Shown here: positions 8,914 to 18,207 of the stretch, in pieces
How positions within the stretch are numbered: position 1 is the stretch's first letter
How the letters are laid out: each line of letters begins with the position of its first letter
The notes under the pieces: model-generated
What the model was told of the DNA's origin: nothing
Databases searched by the model: none
What the model saw: only the letters and a program-made list of their open reading frames with translations
Position numbers and translations under genes: made by a program
Source: Spirogloea muscicola
Lineage: Eukaryota; Streptophyta; Zygnematophyceae; Spirogloeales; Spirogloeaceae
Assembly: GCA_009602725.1 (NCBI GenBank)
Contig: WELB01000056.1
Coordinates: 151,240 to 169,446 of the forward strand
Length of the DNA stretch: 18,207 bases
Reading direction: 5' to 3'

Positions 8914-11900
8914 ATGGCGCAGGTCACCATCGACGTCGGCCACGACGGCGTGGCCGTCATCACCATCTCCAACCCTCCCGTCAACTCCCTCGCACCTGAC
9001 GGTCCGTTGCCGTGATTGCAAGTCTCGGTCCATTCTCATCCTATCTGCATGCGCGATATCATAATTATTGTGTCAGCTCCAAGAGGACCAGCTTCATGCA
9101 TCAGCCCATCCCGATATCTAAGTTGCCAAGTCCTGCAACTTGTTCATGCCCTGTATGTTTCTTCATCAGCTTGTAGGCTTGACTATATGGTGGGCTCAGG
9201 CAGCAATGACAATGTAAGTACCTGCTGGATGTGCCAGTCTTGAAGGGACTGAAGTCATGCTTCGATGAAGCTCACCGCCGGCAGGACGTCAAGGCCATCG
9301 TCGTGATTGGTAGGTGTCAGTCGGCAGTTTGGCATGGCCTTCAGATTTTAGGCTGAGCGTCATCTAGATAATGTCCTACATCTCTGTCTTGCAAAAGCAT
9401 ACAGGCGGCTTTTGGGGTTGCCTTTGTGTAACCTTTCTGTACAAGAGGTTGCAGTAGGTCAAGGTAATCGTCAAGCAAGCTGTTGATTGTTGAGAATGGC
9501 TGGCTTGGTGCTCCGCAGTCTGAGCATGACTGACTTACTGTGCTTGCAAAAGTTCCGCAGGCAAAGATGGCAAATTCTCGGGGGGTTTCGATATAGGGGC
9601 AATCCAGAAGCTCCAAGCACAGGGTGAGACAAGTCAGACTCAGGTGACTTGAAGGTCGTCATTAATCTACGTACCCATCTGCAGTGCAGCACCACATTTC
9701 CTGAGGTGGCCTTTCTTGGTAGATTATCCCATATACCATTGCAATTGCAACCTGTTGCAGTGCATCGATGGATAAAGGCAGACTCACAGAGCTTGAAGGT
9801 CACTCCTGAATCTCAGGCAGTTTCATTGCCATGTTGCAGGCGATATCTCCTCCATGGGCCGAGTGTCCGTTCACCTCATGATTGACACAATAGAGGGTGA
9901 GTTTCAAGCCTACCGGATCAGTTCATGGCAGTTAGATTCTATATGCTGTGCAGATATTCAAACATCTGCCACAATCTGATGTACCGTTGACCTTCACACA
10001 CGAAGAGGTGGTGTAAGACATGCAGAAGTTAAGGCATGCCTTGGCTGAAACGCTTGGTCTAAGAGTTTGGCTTGCACCCTTTTTGCAGCCGGTCCCAAGC
10101 CTGTGGTGGCTGCTATTGAAGGCTTGGCTCTTGGAGGTGGCCTGGAGCTCGCTATGGTGCGTTTGCTCACATTAATCTTAAAATCCAGCCAGCCACGAAA
10201 GTGAAGAGCTCCAGTCAGTCAGCTAAGCAAGTCAAAGAGCTTCTCACATGTCTTTGTCAGACAAGTTGCTGATTTGTGGTCCCTTTCTTCCATTGCCTTG
10301 GTTGTGCGCTCTGCAATGTAAATTGCAGTCATGCCACGCCCGATTGGCGGTTGCCAAGTCACAGCTGGGGTTGCCAGAGTTGCAGCTTGGCATCATCCCT
10401 GGATTTGGAGGTGATTCTAGCTTCCACTACCTAAGTATCACATTGCACGCTTGAAGTCGTAATTGTGAGCACACTTGCTTTTGGAGCACACTTCGACAGT
10501 GGAGCGCTTTGGTAATGAAGTGAGACCCAAGAGGACAGCAACTGCCATTGCCGGCATTTGCGCAGACAGCATATTGTCTCGATGCAGAAAATATCTCGAT
10601 GCAGAAATTGCCATAGTTACCGACATTGCAGGTCTTGTTCCTACTGATGGTGCAAGTACCGTGGGTGGCTTGCATAGGGACACAGCGGCTTCCTCGCTTG
10701 GTGGGGCTGCAGAAAGCCGTTGAAATGATGCTGGTGAGCGCCAGCTCAGGCATTTGCTGCTGTATAGACTAGAGTGACCTATATTGAGGTGCACGCAAAG
10801 CTTTGATATGCAAGCACTCTGAGCTGCAGGAGCTAGCAATCATCTTGACTCGCTGTTGGATCCTGTGCCCATTTGTGCAGCTGTCTAAGCCAATCAAAGC
10901 AGAGGAGGGCCTCGAGCTAGGCCTTGTGGATGCTATTGTACCTCCGCTGGAGCTGCTTCGTGCTGCCAAGAAGTGGGCAGTCGACATTGCTGAGCACAGG
11001 CGCCCTTGGGTCCAGTCCCTGGAACGCACCGACAAGCTCGAAAACCTAGGGGAAGCCAGGAACATCCTGAAGTTTGCCAGTGCGCAAGCCCAGAGCACAG
11101 CACCAGGCTTGCAACATCCTCTCAAGTGCCTGGAGGCGGTGGAGGCTGGCGTGTTGTCTGGAGGCTATGCTGGGAACCTCAAGGTCGGCCCCAGGATTTC
11201 CACAAGGCTTCACCTTGTGCCTCTATCTTTTTCGCTCATTACATTGACAAAATACGCTACAAGTGCTGGCAGTGGTGTTTTGAGGAGGTCCTAAGTTGGA
11301 TGTTCTGCTTACAATTGAGGAGCATGTTGCCAGTCCATCAAGGTGGTGTACTCAATCTGTGTCTTTCATGCCCTGCAGGAAGAAGAGGTGTTCAAGGACC
11401 TGATCCTCTCAGATACATCCAAGTCGTTGACGCACATATTCTTTGCTCAACGCATGACTACCAAGGTCTTCTCGCAATGCCTTGGTGATGGACTATCCTG
11501 TGGTCTTGCAAGTTTGTGGCAAGGCGCGCCCTTTTGTACCCTGTGGAGTCTGTTGTTCAGAGCCACAAGAGTTGACCAGTCATTTTCTGTGGGCAGGTAC
11601 CCGGCGTGACAGATCAAGGGCTGAAGCCGAACAGCATCAGGCGGGTGGCTGTCATTGGAGGAGGGCTCATGGGCTCTGGCATCGTGACCGCTCTCGTTCA
11701 GGCCAACGTCCCTGTGTTCCTCAAGGAAGTGAACCAAGAGTTCCTGCAGCAAGGATTGGACCGTGTCAAGTGTAAGTTCCAGGATCTACTCAGCGGTCAG
11801 GTTGAGTCCTGTCTTCTTAACCAGAGTTTTACAATTAGTATCGAGTTTCAGTTGTAGACGATGACTTGCTTAGGTGTCACTTCCAAATGTCTAGGAAGGG

Positions 11901-14798
11901 GTTAAGGCTTAGGTTTTACTTCACTTTGCAGGTTGAACACATGGGTATGACGCTTACTACCTCTCAAGCTGATTATGCAGCAAATTTGAAGAGCCGAGTG
12001 AAGAAGGGCAGCATGACAGAGGAGAAGATGCAGCAGACACTGAAGCTCGTGAAGGGCGTGCTTGACTATGAGGATTTCAAGAGTGTGGACATGGTCATTG
12101 AGGTTAGGCGTCCTCCTCTTTTAGCCAGAATGTTGTTGATGGTATGCGATATAGCAATATATTCTATTCTTAACAGTTCTTCATTACCACTTGGCAACTG
12201 CTCTGTGTGAGTGCGTTCTTTATGATAAGCTCCAAGAATTTCTGGAATAGGCAAGCCTTTGGTTTTTGGCTTGTACAGCTAGTACGGGGATTCTGATCCT
12301 AGAGACCATACGGGTTAGTCTATGTGCAGTTCATGTGCTAACCACACGTTTACTTACATTGAAGGCTGAACATCAGTCCTGCTTTGCAGGCTGTCATTGA
12401 AAGCATCCCCTTGAAGCAGCAGATTTTCAGCGATCTTGAGAAATTCTGCGCGCCCAGCTGTGTCCTGGCATCCAACACATCAACCATTGACCTTAATGTA
12501 GTTGGAGCTAAGACCCATGCTCAGGACCGCATCATTGGTGCTCATTTCTTCAGGTGCCTCCAGATTTTTATTCATGTCATTGTGCAGTATTCAAGAAAGT
12601 CCTCTCATGTAGCAGATTGCAGCTTATCTCTCTGCGGTGTTTGCTTTGACCAACCGGCTGAGAGATCGAAGCGAGTTGTCAGGATGTGTTCTGGCGTAAG
12701 CATGGGTTCTTCGGGTGTTTATATACCTTTGATTTATACGTGCTTTCTTGCAGTCCTGCACACATCATGCCCCTCCTTGAGATAGTGCGCACAGAGAAAA
12801 CTTCACCTCAGGTGGTCCTGGACCTACTAAATGTTGGCAAGATCATCAAGAAGACACCTGTTGTTGTTGGCAACTGCACTGGGTTCGCGGTCAACAGAGT
12901 ATTTTTTCCGTACACCATGGCTGCGTGCCTCTTGATCGACCTTGGGGTTGATCCCTACAGGATTGACAAGGTGATCAAGAAATTTGGCATGCCCATGGGG
13001 CCTTTGAGGTAAGTGGTCGATCTTGCATCGCTGGCTGTCATTGACATTCTATGTAGTCGTGCAATTGAAGCACTGGCACTTGCAGCATGGCAGACTTTGC
13101 TGTGCTGAGTGGCAATCTGATGATCTTGTCGCCCTGGTCTTGGTCTGCCTCGCAGGCTTGCAGATCTTGTTGGCATGGGAGTAGCCTTGGCAGTGGGTGC
13201 ACAGTTCTGCAGTGCATTCCCCGACCGCTCCTATGCCTCGACCTTGATCCCCATGTTGCATGACGACCAGCGCTTTGGTGGGTTGCACTGTGCAAAGTCC
13301 TTGCATTGATAATTTAGACAGTATAGTGCAGCAGACCAATTGATGCCACGATCTAAGAGCTGACATGCAAGTTTTACCTCTTTGATGAGAGAAGATTTGA
13401 GCACTTGAGTCCTTGGTCTGCTAAGGCAGCTGCTAATGGGTGCTATTGCTGTATGGCGTACAATTGGTGCTGGCCTTTTGTGACTGTGTGACTGTGCATT
13501 GGTTTCAGGTGAGAAGAATGGCAAGGGCTTCTATCTTTATGACCAGAAGCGCAAGCAGCGTCCTGCCCCTGAGTTGAAGGACTACTTGGAGAGGTCGAGG
13601 AAGACAGCCAACTTGATGCCGGATGGGAAGGTGAGACATGTTTGACCAATCTCGACCAGCCTTCATTATGGGCAGCGTGCACCTACATGAAGCCCTGCCA
13701 CACCTGGACACCAAGGGCTTGTTGGACGTAGTTCAGATTGGCTGCAAGGGCTTCCTTATCAAATGACGTCAGAGTGTATTCCTCCTTCCTCTGAGACATG
13801 ATTGCTTGATCCTGGGCCCGTTGCTGCAGTGAGTCACAGTCAAGCATTGCACTGACTTCGCACTGCTCTCATTCTTGCATTTGCAGCCCGTTATATTCTC
13901 AGATCAGGATATTGTGGAGATGATCTTTTTCCCTGTGGTCAATGAGGCCTGCCGTGTGCTAGAGGAGGGCGTCGTGGTACGGGCTGCTGATCTGGACATT
14001 GCGACTGTCATGGCCATGGGTTTCCCACCTTACAGGCGTGTATCTGTTCTTTCATATCATTTCTAGTGCTGCAGATATGTTAGTCTGTCAATCCTATCGA
14101 TGCATTCAAGTCAGAAGCCTGGCATACTCTTTGACTAGCCACAAAGACCCTCCACATGCATGTAAGCACGTTCAGGCTCGTTCTCCTCCAACTGAGAAGC
14201 GCAATACAGGATGTACTTTGTAACTGCGTTGATACTTTTTGCTGCTAACTGCCACTTACAACCATATTCACATTGGTTATTCCGCTTGTCCAAACAGGGG
14301 TGGGCTTGTGTTCTGGGCCGACCTTGTGGGACCCAAGCACATCCAAGCACGTTTGAGTAAGTGGAGCGAGACATTTGGCGGCTTCTTCAAGCCCTGTTCT
14401 TATTTGGAGGAGCGAGCTGCCAAGGGCATCAAGCTGGTAAATGTTGCACAGCTTTCTAGCTGTTTTACACTGTGCATAACATGCTTACTGGCTTGCTCTT
14501 GCTTATCCCACTGAGTTGGTCAACTGACAGCAATTACTGTGTTTAAATGTAAGCATGCAACTCGTTCCTGGTCCACCGACTTTCCTTTCCCCTCCCCTTG
14601 AACGTCAAACCTGAAACTCTCTTGAACTTATCAAATTTGCGATACATCTACATAGGGTTTTCCAAGTCGCATGCATGCTCTGGCTGGATTTGGCGGTCAG
14701 AAATGAAGACTACAAAGGCCCCTGGTTCTCATGTTATGGCCACTCCGTGTATGCAGGGTGCGGATAGCAAAACTACCTCAATTTGGTCTCGCCTCTAA
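8914..14798 (+). CDS. MFP2: Peroxisomal multifunctional beta-oxidation protein (enoyl-CoA hydratase / 3-hydroxyacyl-CoA dehydrogenase)
   Basis: Eighteen exons: 8914-9001, 9238-9309, 9561-9623, 9840-9896, 10089-10156, 10329-10410, 10678-10733, 10881-11183, 11379-11465, 11597-11771, 11981-12102, 12390-12553, 12754-13008, 13156-13277, 13509-13630, 13887-14035, 14298-14436 and 14757-14798. They sum to 721 aa plus TAA, close to plant MFP2 (about 725 aa), and all phases close. The enzyme hydrates 2-enoyl-CoA and then oxidises 3-hydroxyacyl-CoA with NAD in peroxisomes. The N-terminal hydratase domain has both catalytic glutamates, Glu113 in GGGLELAM and Glu133 in LGLPELQLG, 20 residues apart as in mammalian enzymes. 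The dehydrogenase begins with VAVIGGGLMGSG (309-320). His443 in GAHFFSP and Glu455 in PLLEIV form the catalytic pair, with Ser422 and Asn493 also conserved. The C-terminus is SRL, a standard PTS1. The start codon has G at -3 and G at +4. The frame stays open upstream to at least 8638, but the homologue N-terminus supports 8914. Intron 16 uses a GC donor. Confidence 0.96.
14036..14297 (+). other. Apparent GC-AG intron (MFP2 intron 16)
   Basis: The exon ends TTACAG at 14035 and the intron begins GCGTGT. The next exon begins GGGTGGGCTT at 14298. Joining them gives the conserved PPYRGGLVFWAD stretch of the family. No GT donor within reach keeps both the frame and this motif. The donor also lacks the strong AG|GCAAGT consensus usual for GC-AG introns. 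Confidence 0.75.
14757..14798 (+). other. Terminal 42-base exon carrying the peroxisomal signal
   Basis: This last MFP2 exon encodes only 13 residues, GADSKTTSIWSRL, then TAA. The SRL tripeptide is the PTS1. The acceptor is TATGCAG and phase 0 matches exon 17. If intron 17 is retained, translation runs on to a stop at 14512-14514 and the protein lacks the signal. Confidence 0.85.
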
Positions 14799-15194
14799 AG
14801 AGCCTCAGATGTCATGTCAAGTCTCGCCATCCCCGTTCCTCTTTGTCCATTGATTCTTTTGTGGGTTCCCATGGTGCAGCACACCAACAGTATAGTGAGT
14901 TAGCTTAGTCGAGCTGCCAGCTGGTAGATAAGCTTGCCACCTAGTACATTTGTATTATTAGTATATCCAATCGGCACTTGCCCACCGGAGGGCAGACCAA
15001 TAAGTACTCTTTCCTGCAAGCAGGACCCGTGGTGCTTCACTTATCCTCAGTAACATACTTAGACTTTCCACTTCCAATCAATAATTGCCTTCATTTGTTT
15101 AATATGAGTGTGAGGAAGTTGCTCTACTAAGGAAGGTGGAAGCAGTGTCAGTAGCAAAGCTGCAAGCTGTGCTGCTGCTACAGCGCAACCGGTG
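14799..15194. other. Convergent spacer between MFP2 and tyrosyl-tRNA synthetase
   Basis: The two stop codons face each other across 396 bases that must hold both 3' UTRs. I see no open frame of note and no TGTAA-type poly(A) signal on either strand. Nothing else in this stretch can be supported. Confidence 0.6.
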
Positions 15195-18100
15195 TCAGCT
15201 CACTTTGACGAGCATTTTGTTCTTCTTCCCAGCGGCCAGCAGTAACATCTTGCCTTCGAGAATGTCGCCCTCGGTGATTGTGCGCGCATCCCCGTCCACC
15301 TTCTCATTGTTCAAGTACACGCCTCCCTGGGTAGCCCGAAGCACTGATCAGTGCCCATTAGCGAAACTGCCAGTAGGCCGAAAACCTAGTGGCGAACAAT
15401 TAGTTTTGGCTATCTTTCTTTCTAGGGCAACTATAAACTGGCCTTCACGTGGCGAAGATCAAAAGCTTCACAGTAGTCAGCTTTCTTGCACACTGCCCTT
15501 TGAGTTCAAGACATAAGCGTGGGTTATAGGAATGTGCAATGCTCATGTTGATTGTCAGCAGTCAACTTGGGACGCAGGGCCGACCTGCTGGATCAACCTC
15601 CGTGCGGCACCCTTGGATGGGAAGAGGTTTGTCAGGACTGCGAGGTTGACGATGTTGCAATTCTTAACGCTGGCGAGCGGCAGCGAGATGCTGGGCACGT
15701 CAGCAGCAATGGCCTCGAGTGCCGCAAAGTCCAGCTGTGTGGCAGCGCCAGGCGCGAGCGCGCTGGTGGCCCGCTGGGCGTCCTCCAGCCCTGCCTGCTC
15801 GTGCACAAACATGGTCACCAGCATCAACGACGACTACAGAGGTCAATAGACGCTGACAACAGTAGGGCATTCATTACCATAGTCCAACATTAAAATGAGA
15901 TTGAAGAAGAAAACCCGCCAAGATGGCAGAGCAACGGAACAGAATGATAGCCAAAAGATTTAGATTAATGAACCCCACAGTGAAGCTGGCCTGACAGAAG
16001 CGTCCCAGCATTGCCAGACGTGCGCTGATTGGCTCGAGCTCTTCCAGATACATACAATACGCTGCAGCCCGCGATGGGCCAATCAAGGCAGCTCTGACAT
16101 CGGCCTTTACAAATATGTGCACATTGACCAGAGCATCAGGATGGAGATCGTACTCTCACCTCATCAGCCAGCCGCCGCTGCGCCGTGTTGGGCAAGTAGC
16201 TGGCAGCCACCATGTCACGCTCGTACTGCGCAATCTCGTCCAAGTCCATGAATGTGAGCATCTTCATGAACTTGATGACAACCGAGTCTGGCGTGTTAAA
16301 CATGTACTGGTAGAATCTGTACGGCGAGAGCAATGCTGGCGATAGCCACACGGCGCCATCCTCGGACTTGCCAAACTTGGACCCGTCGCTCTTGAGCAGT
16401 AGTGGGAATGTGAGCCCGTAACCGCTATTAACTTGCAGCAGCCGCCGGAGGAGGTCCGTACCTACTCAGAAGTCCTCTAGAACTTCAGCTCTGTCCAACT
16501 GGACTCTAGCGTGAGATATTCATCACACAATTGACACTGGTTCATACCTCGCTATTACTGATTATTGTCAAATTACGCTATATGGGCGTCCAAGGGTGGC
16601 GTGATTGACTGTTACAACGACAAGAACAGCAATTTTAAGGTATGATAGTAAGCAGAGGCTGCAGTTGGGACCTGCTGTGATGTTGCCCCACTGGTCACTG
16701 CCCCCGATCTGGACTGACACGCCGTGCTCCTTGAATAGGTGCACGAAATCGTATCCCTGCATGGAGTATGTGAGTCAGCTGTACTGAGCACTGAGGCAGA
16801 GATGCCCAACAGCGTGAGTCGATCCTGGCGGCAGTAGCAGTAACTATAGTTGCATCAGGGCTGTGATATTGATGCATGTTAGGAAAATTGTCTCTACTAA
16901 CTTATTTGACAATGAGATTGTTGGGTTTGACTTAAGATCTGCACTAAATTCTGCCTATATCATAGGACTATCGCTTCACCTGCAACAGCTGGTATGTGAA
17001 CTCGGTGTAGCTCATGCCGGTATCAGACTGAAGGCGCTTGCGCACACTCTCCTTGGCCATCATGACGCCGACACGGGCGTGCCGGCCAACGTCGCGCAGG
17101 AAGCTGAGGAGGCTCACGTCCCGCCACCAGTCGTAGTTGTCCAGGATTACCGCCGGCGCGGCGTCGCCACTGTGGCCGAGGACAGCGGCCAGCGTGGCAC
17201 GAATGCCGGCGACATTGAGCACAAGCGCAGCCTCGTCCAGCTCCGGGCGCTCCGCAGACTTGCCCGAGGGGTCGCCGACCCGCCCTGTGGCGCCGCCCAG
17301 CAGCGCGACTGGCACGTGGCCGCACCGCTGGAACCACGACAGCACGATGATGCCGATCAAGTTGCCTGCGCTCCGCAACAATCGCACCAGGTTCCATTGG
17401 CTTAAGGAACCCATTAATGAGGCAATAGTCCCGAAACGTGACAGGGAAGACTACACAAACCTAAACCCTAAACCCCCTACAACTCAAACCCTAAACCTTA
17501 AAACTAAACCCTGAATGAGCAGTATTCAAGATGGGAATACAACCGAGGTAGGGTTTTGGGGATGGGGCTTTGCATTTTAAGTCCAGTCAAGAGTTTGGGC
17601 TGATTTGAGAATTGACATAAGGGCTTGCAACATCATTTTGAAAGTGACAACAGCACGCCCTCACTGTCACCTATATGTGGCTCAACCCTGTGACCAAAGA
17701 GGTGTTTGGGTCTATATGAGATACTGCTCGTGCCCTCAGCAAATCGGCTTTGGCTGGGAATTGGTCTCTAATCGGAGTCTCTACCCGGGGATTCTGGCAT
17801 GGCCTGCACCACATGCAGCAGTGCCGCAGCTTGGTGGGGGGACGGTGAAGGCCCCGCCCCGCCTTGTAAGCCAAACCCTAAGCCTAAATCCCGACCTCAA
17901 CGCTCCTGAGCACGGTGACTAGAGATCGGGCTCTTATCAGAATGAAGGCCTACTTCCCATACTTAAGACTGAGGTTCAAGCCCTGACTAGAACAGGCGTA
18001 CTGAGGTTTTCCGTTTGCGGGGCGCACCGAGGTGGAGGCTCTCGGCGGTGGGGTCGAAGCCGCAGTAGACGCGCAGCGGCGGCGCGGCGGCAGCGGCGGC

Positions 18101-18207
18101 CCGCAAGCCGTCCTCGTCGGTGATGGACTCCACCAGGCCCCGCCCGCGCAGCACGTCCACGATGCCGCCGCCGACGCTGACGCCGCCGCTCGTGGCGGGA
18201 GCGGCGG
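15195..18207 (-). CDS. TyrRS: Tyrosyl-tRNA synthetase, bacterial/organellar type (5' end beyond the window)
   Basis: Six exons are visible: 18207-18028 (partial), 17365-16980, 16756-16672, 16461-16160, 15833-15585 and 15326-15195 (stop TGA). They give 443 residues with all phases consistent. The enzyme charges tRNA-Tyr in an ATP-dependent class I reaction. After an Ala/Gly-rich lead come [17 protein letters not shown], holding the class I signature variant HLGN split by intron 1, and [30 protein letters not shown] is the tyrosine/tRNA-Tyr signature. KFGKS is the KMSKS-loop equivalent. The last two exons, [20 protein letters not shown] then [10 protein letters not shown], form the C-terminal S4-like RNA-binding domain. 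Eukaryotic cytosolic TyrRS lacks this bacterial layout, so a plastid and/or mitochondrial enzyme is expected; the Ala-rich lead may be the end of a transit peptide. Exon 5 begins SSLML before the conserved [12 protein letters not shown], so that acceptor is slightly uncertain. It converges on MFP2. Confidence 0.95.
17459..17515 (+). repeat. Interstitial telomere-like repeats in TyrRS intron 1
   Basis: Within 57 bases there are four near or exact CCCTAAA units, including ACCTAAACCCTAAACCCC at 17459-17476, AAACCCTAAACC from 17487, and CTAAACCC near 17504. A TAGGGTTTTGGGG in the opposite sense follows at 17549-17561. The unit matches the plant/Chlorella telomere (TTTAGGG). Confidence 0.75.
17873..17892 (+). 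repeat. Degenerate telomere-like motif in TyrRS intron 1
   Basis: AAACCCTAAGCCTAAATCCC contains one exact AAACCCTAA (telo-box core) and a decayed neighbour. It lies nearer the 5' end of the same 662-base intron as the larger cluster. Confidence 0.55.

Noticed and set aside
8262-8984. 240-codon minus-strand open frame opposite the MFP2 start
   Set aside because: It overlaps MFP2 exon 1 and a GC-rich promoter, is full of Arg, Pro and Ala runs, and crosses the N base. It is best explained as a shadow of GC bias.
13380-13400. TGATGAG in MFP2 intron 14, a possible C-box of an intronic snoRNA
   Set aside because: No matching D-box with terminal stem was seen at a suitable distance.
1-18207. Search for CRISPR arrays, operons, rRNA, transposase or viral genes
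   Set aside because: None seen. The content is intron-rich nuclear eukaryotic DNA.

Overview
The window comes from the nuclear genome of a photosynthetic eukaryote, most likely a green alga. It contains no operons. Four protein genes are split by 34 short introns (131 to 662 bases), mostly GT-AG with acceptors ending GCAG. The largest gene is a plant-type peroxisomal multifunctional beta-oxidation protein ending in the targeting tripeptide SRL. Short plant/Chlorella-type telomere motifs (CCCTAAA) lie in two first introns. I cannot name a genus. All exon models were built by eye from splice sites, reading phase and remembered conservation in the families. No search was run.

Layout, left to right. 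1-1002: C-tract and repeat copies, no gene seen. 1003-3233 (-): six-exon INSIG-like membrane protein of about 248 aa, with a less certain first exon next to a 34-base poly-T tract. 3234-5234: intergenic, with a family of diverged repeats built on GGCCAGCCCA. 5235-7344 (-): eight-exon NAD(P)-binding protein of 284 aa, of the atypical short-chain dehydrogenase type, with a plastid-transit-like N-terminus. 7345-8913: GC-rich divergent promoter region with a cluster of TGACG motifs. 8914-14798 (+): MFP2, 18 exons, 721 aa, complete. 14799-15194: short convergent spacer. 15195-18207 (-): bacterial-type, presumably organellar, tyrosyl-tRNA synthetase; its 5' end lies beyond the window.

MFP2 would carry out the middle two steps of peroxisomal fatty acid beta-oxidation. 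The synthetase would charge organellar tRNA-Tyr. The INSIG-like protein would sit in the endoplasmic reticulum membrane if it follows its family. I see no shared pathway among the four; they look like ordinary neighbouring nuclear genes. I did not find a convincing new biological system. The most interesting points are the INSIG-like gene, an apparent GC-AG intron in MFP2, an unusually high share of GTC splice donors, the lone PTS1 exon, the telomere-like intron repeats and the period-20 TGACG cluster.
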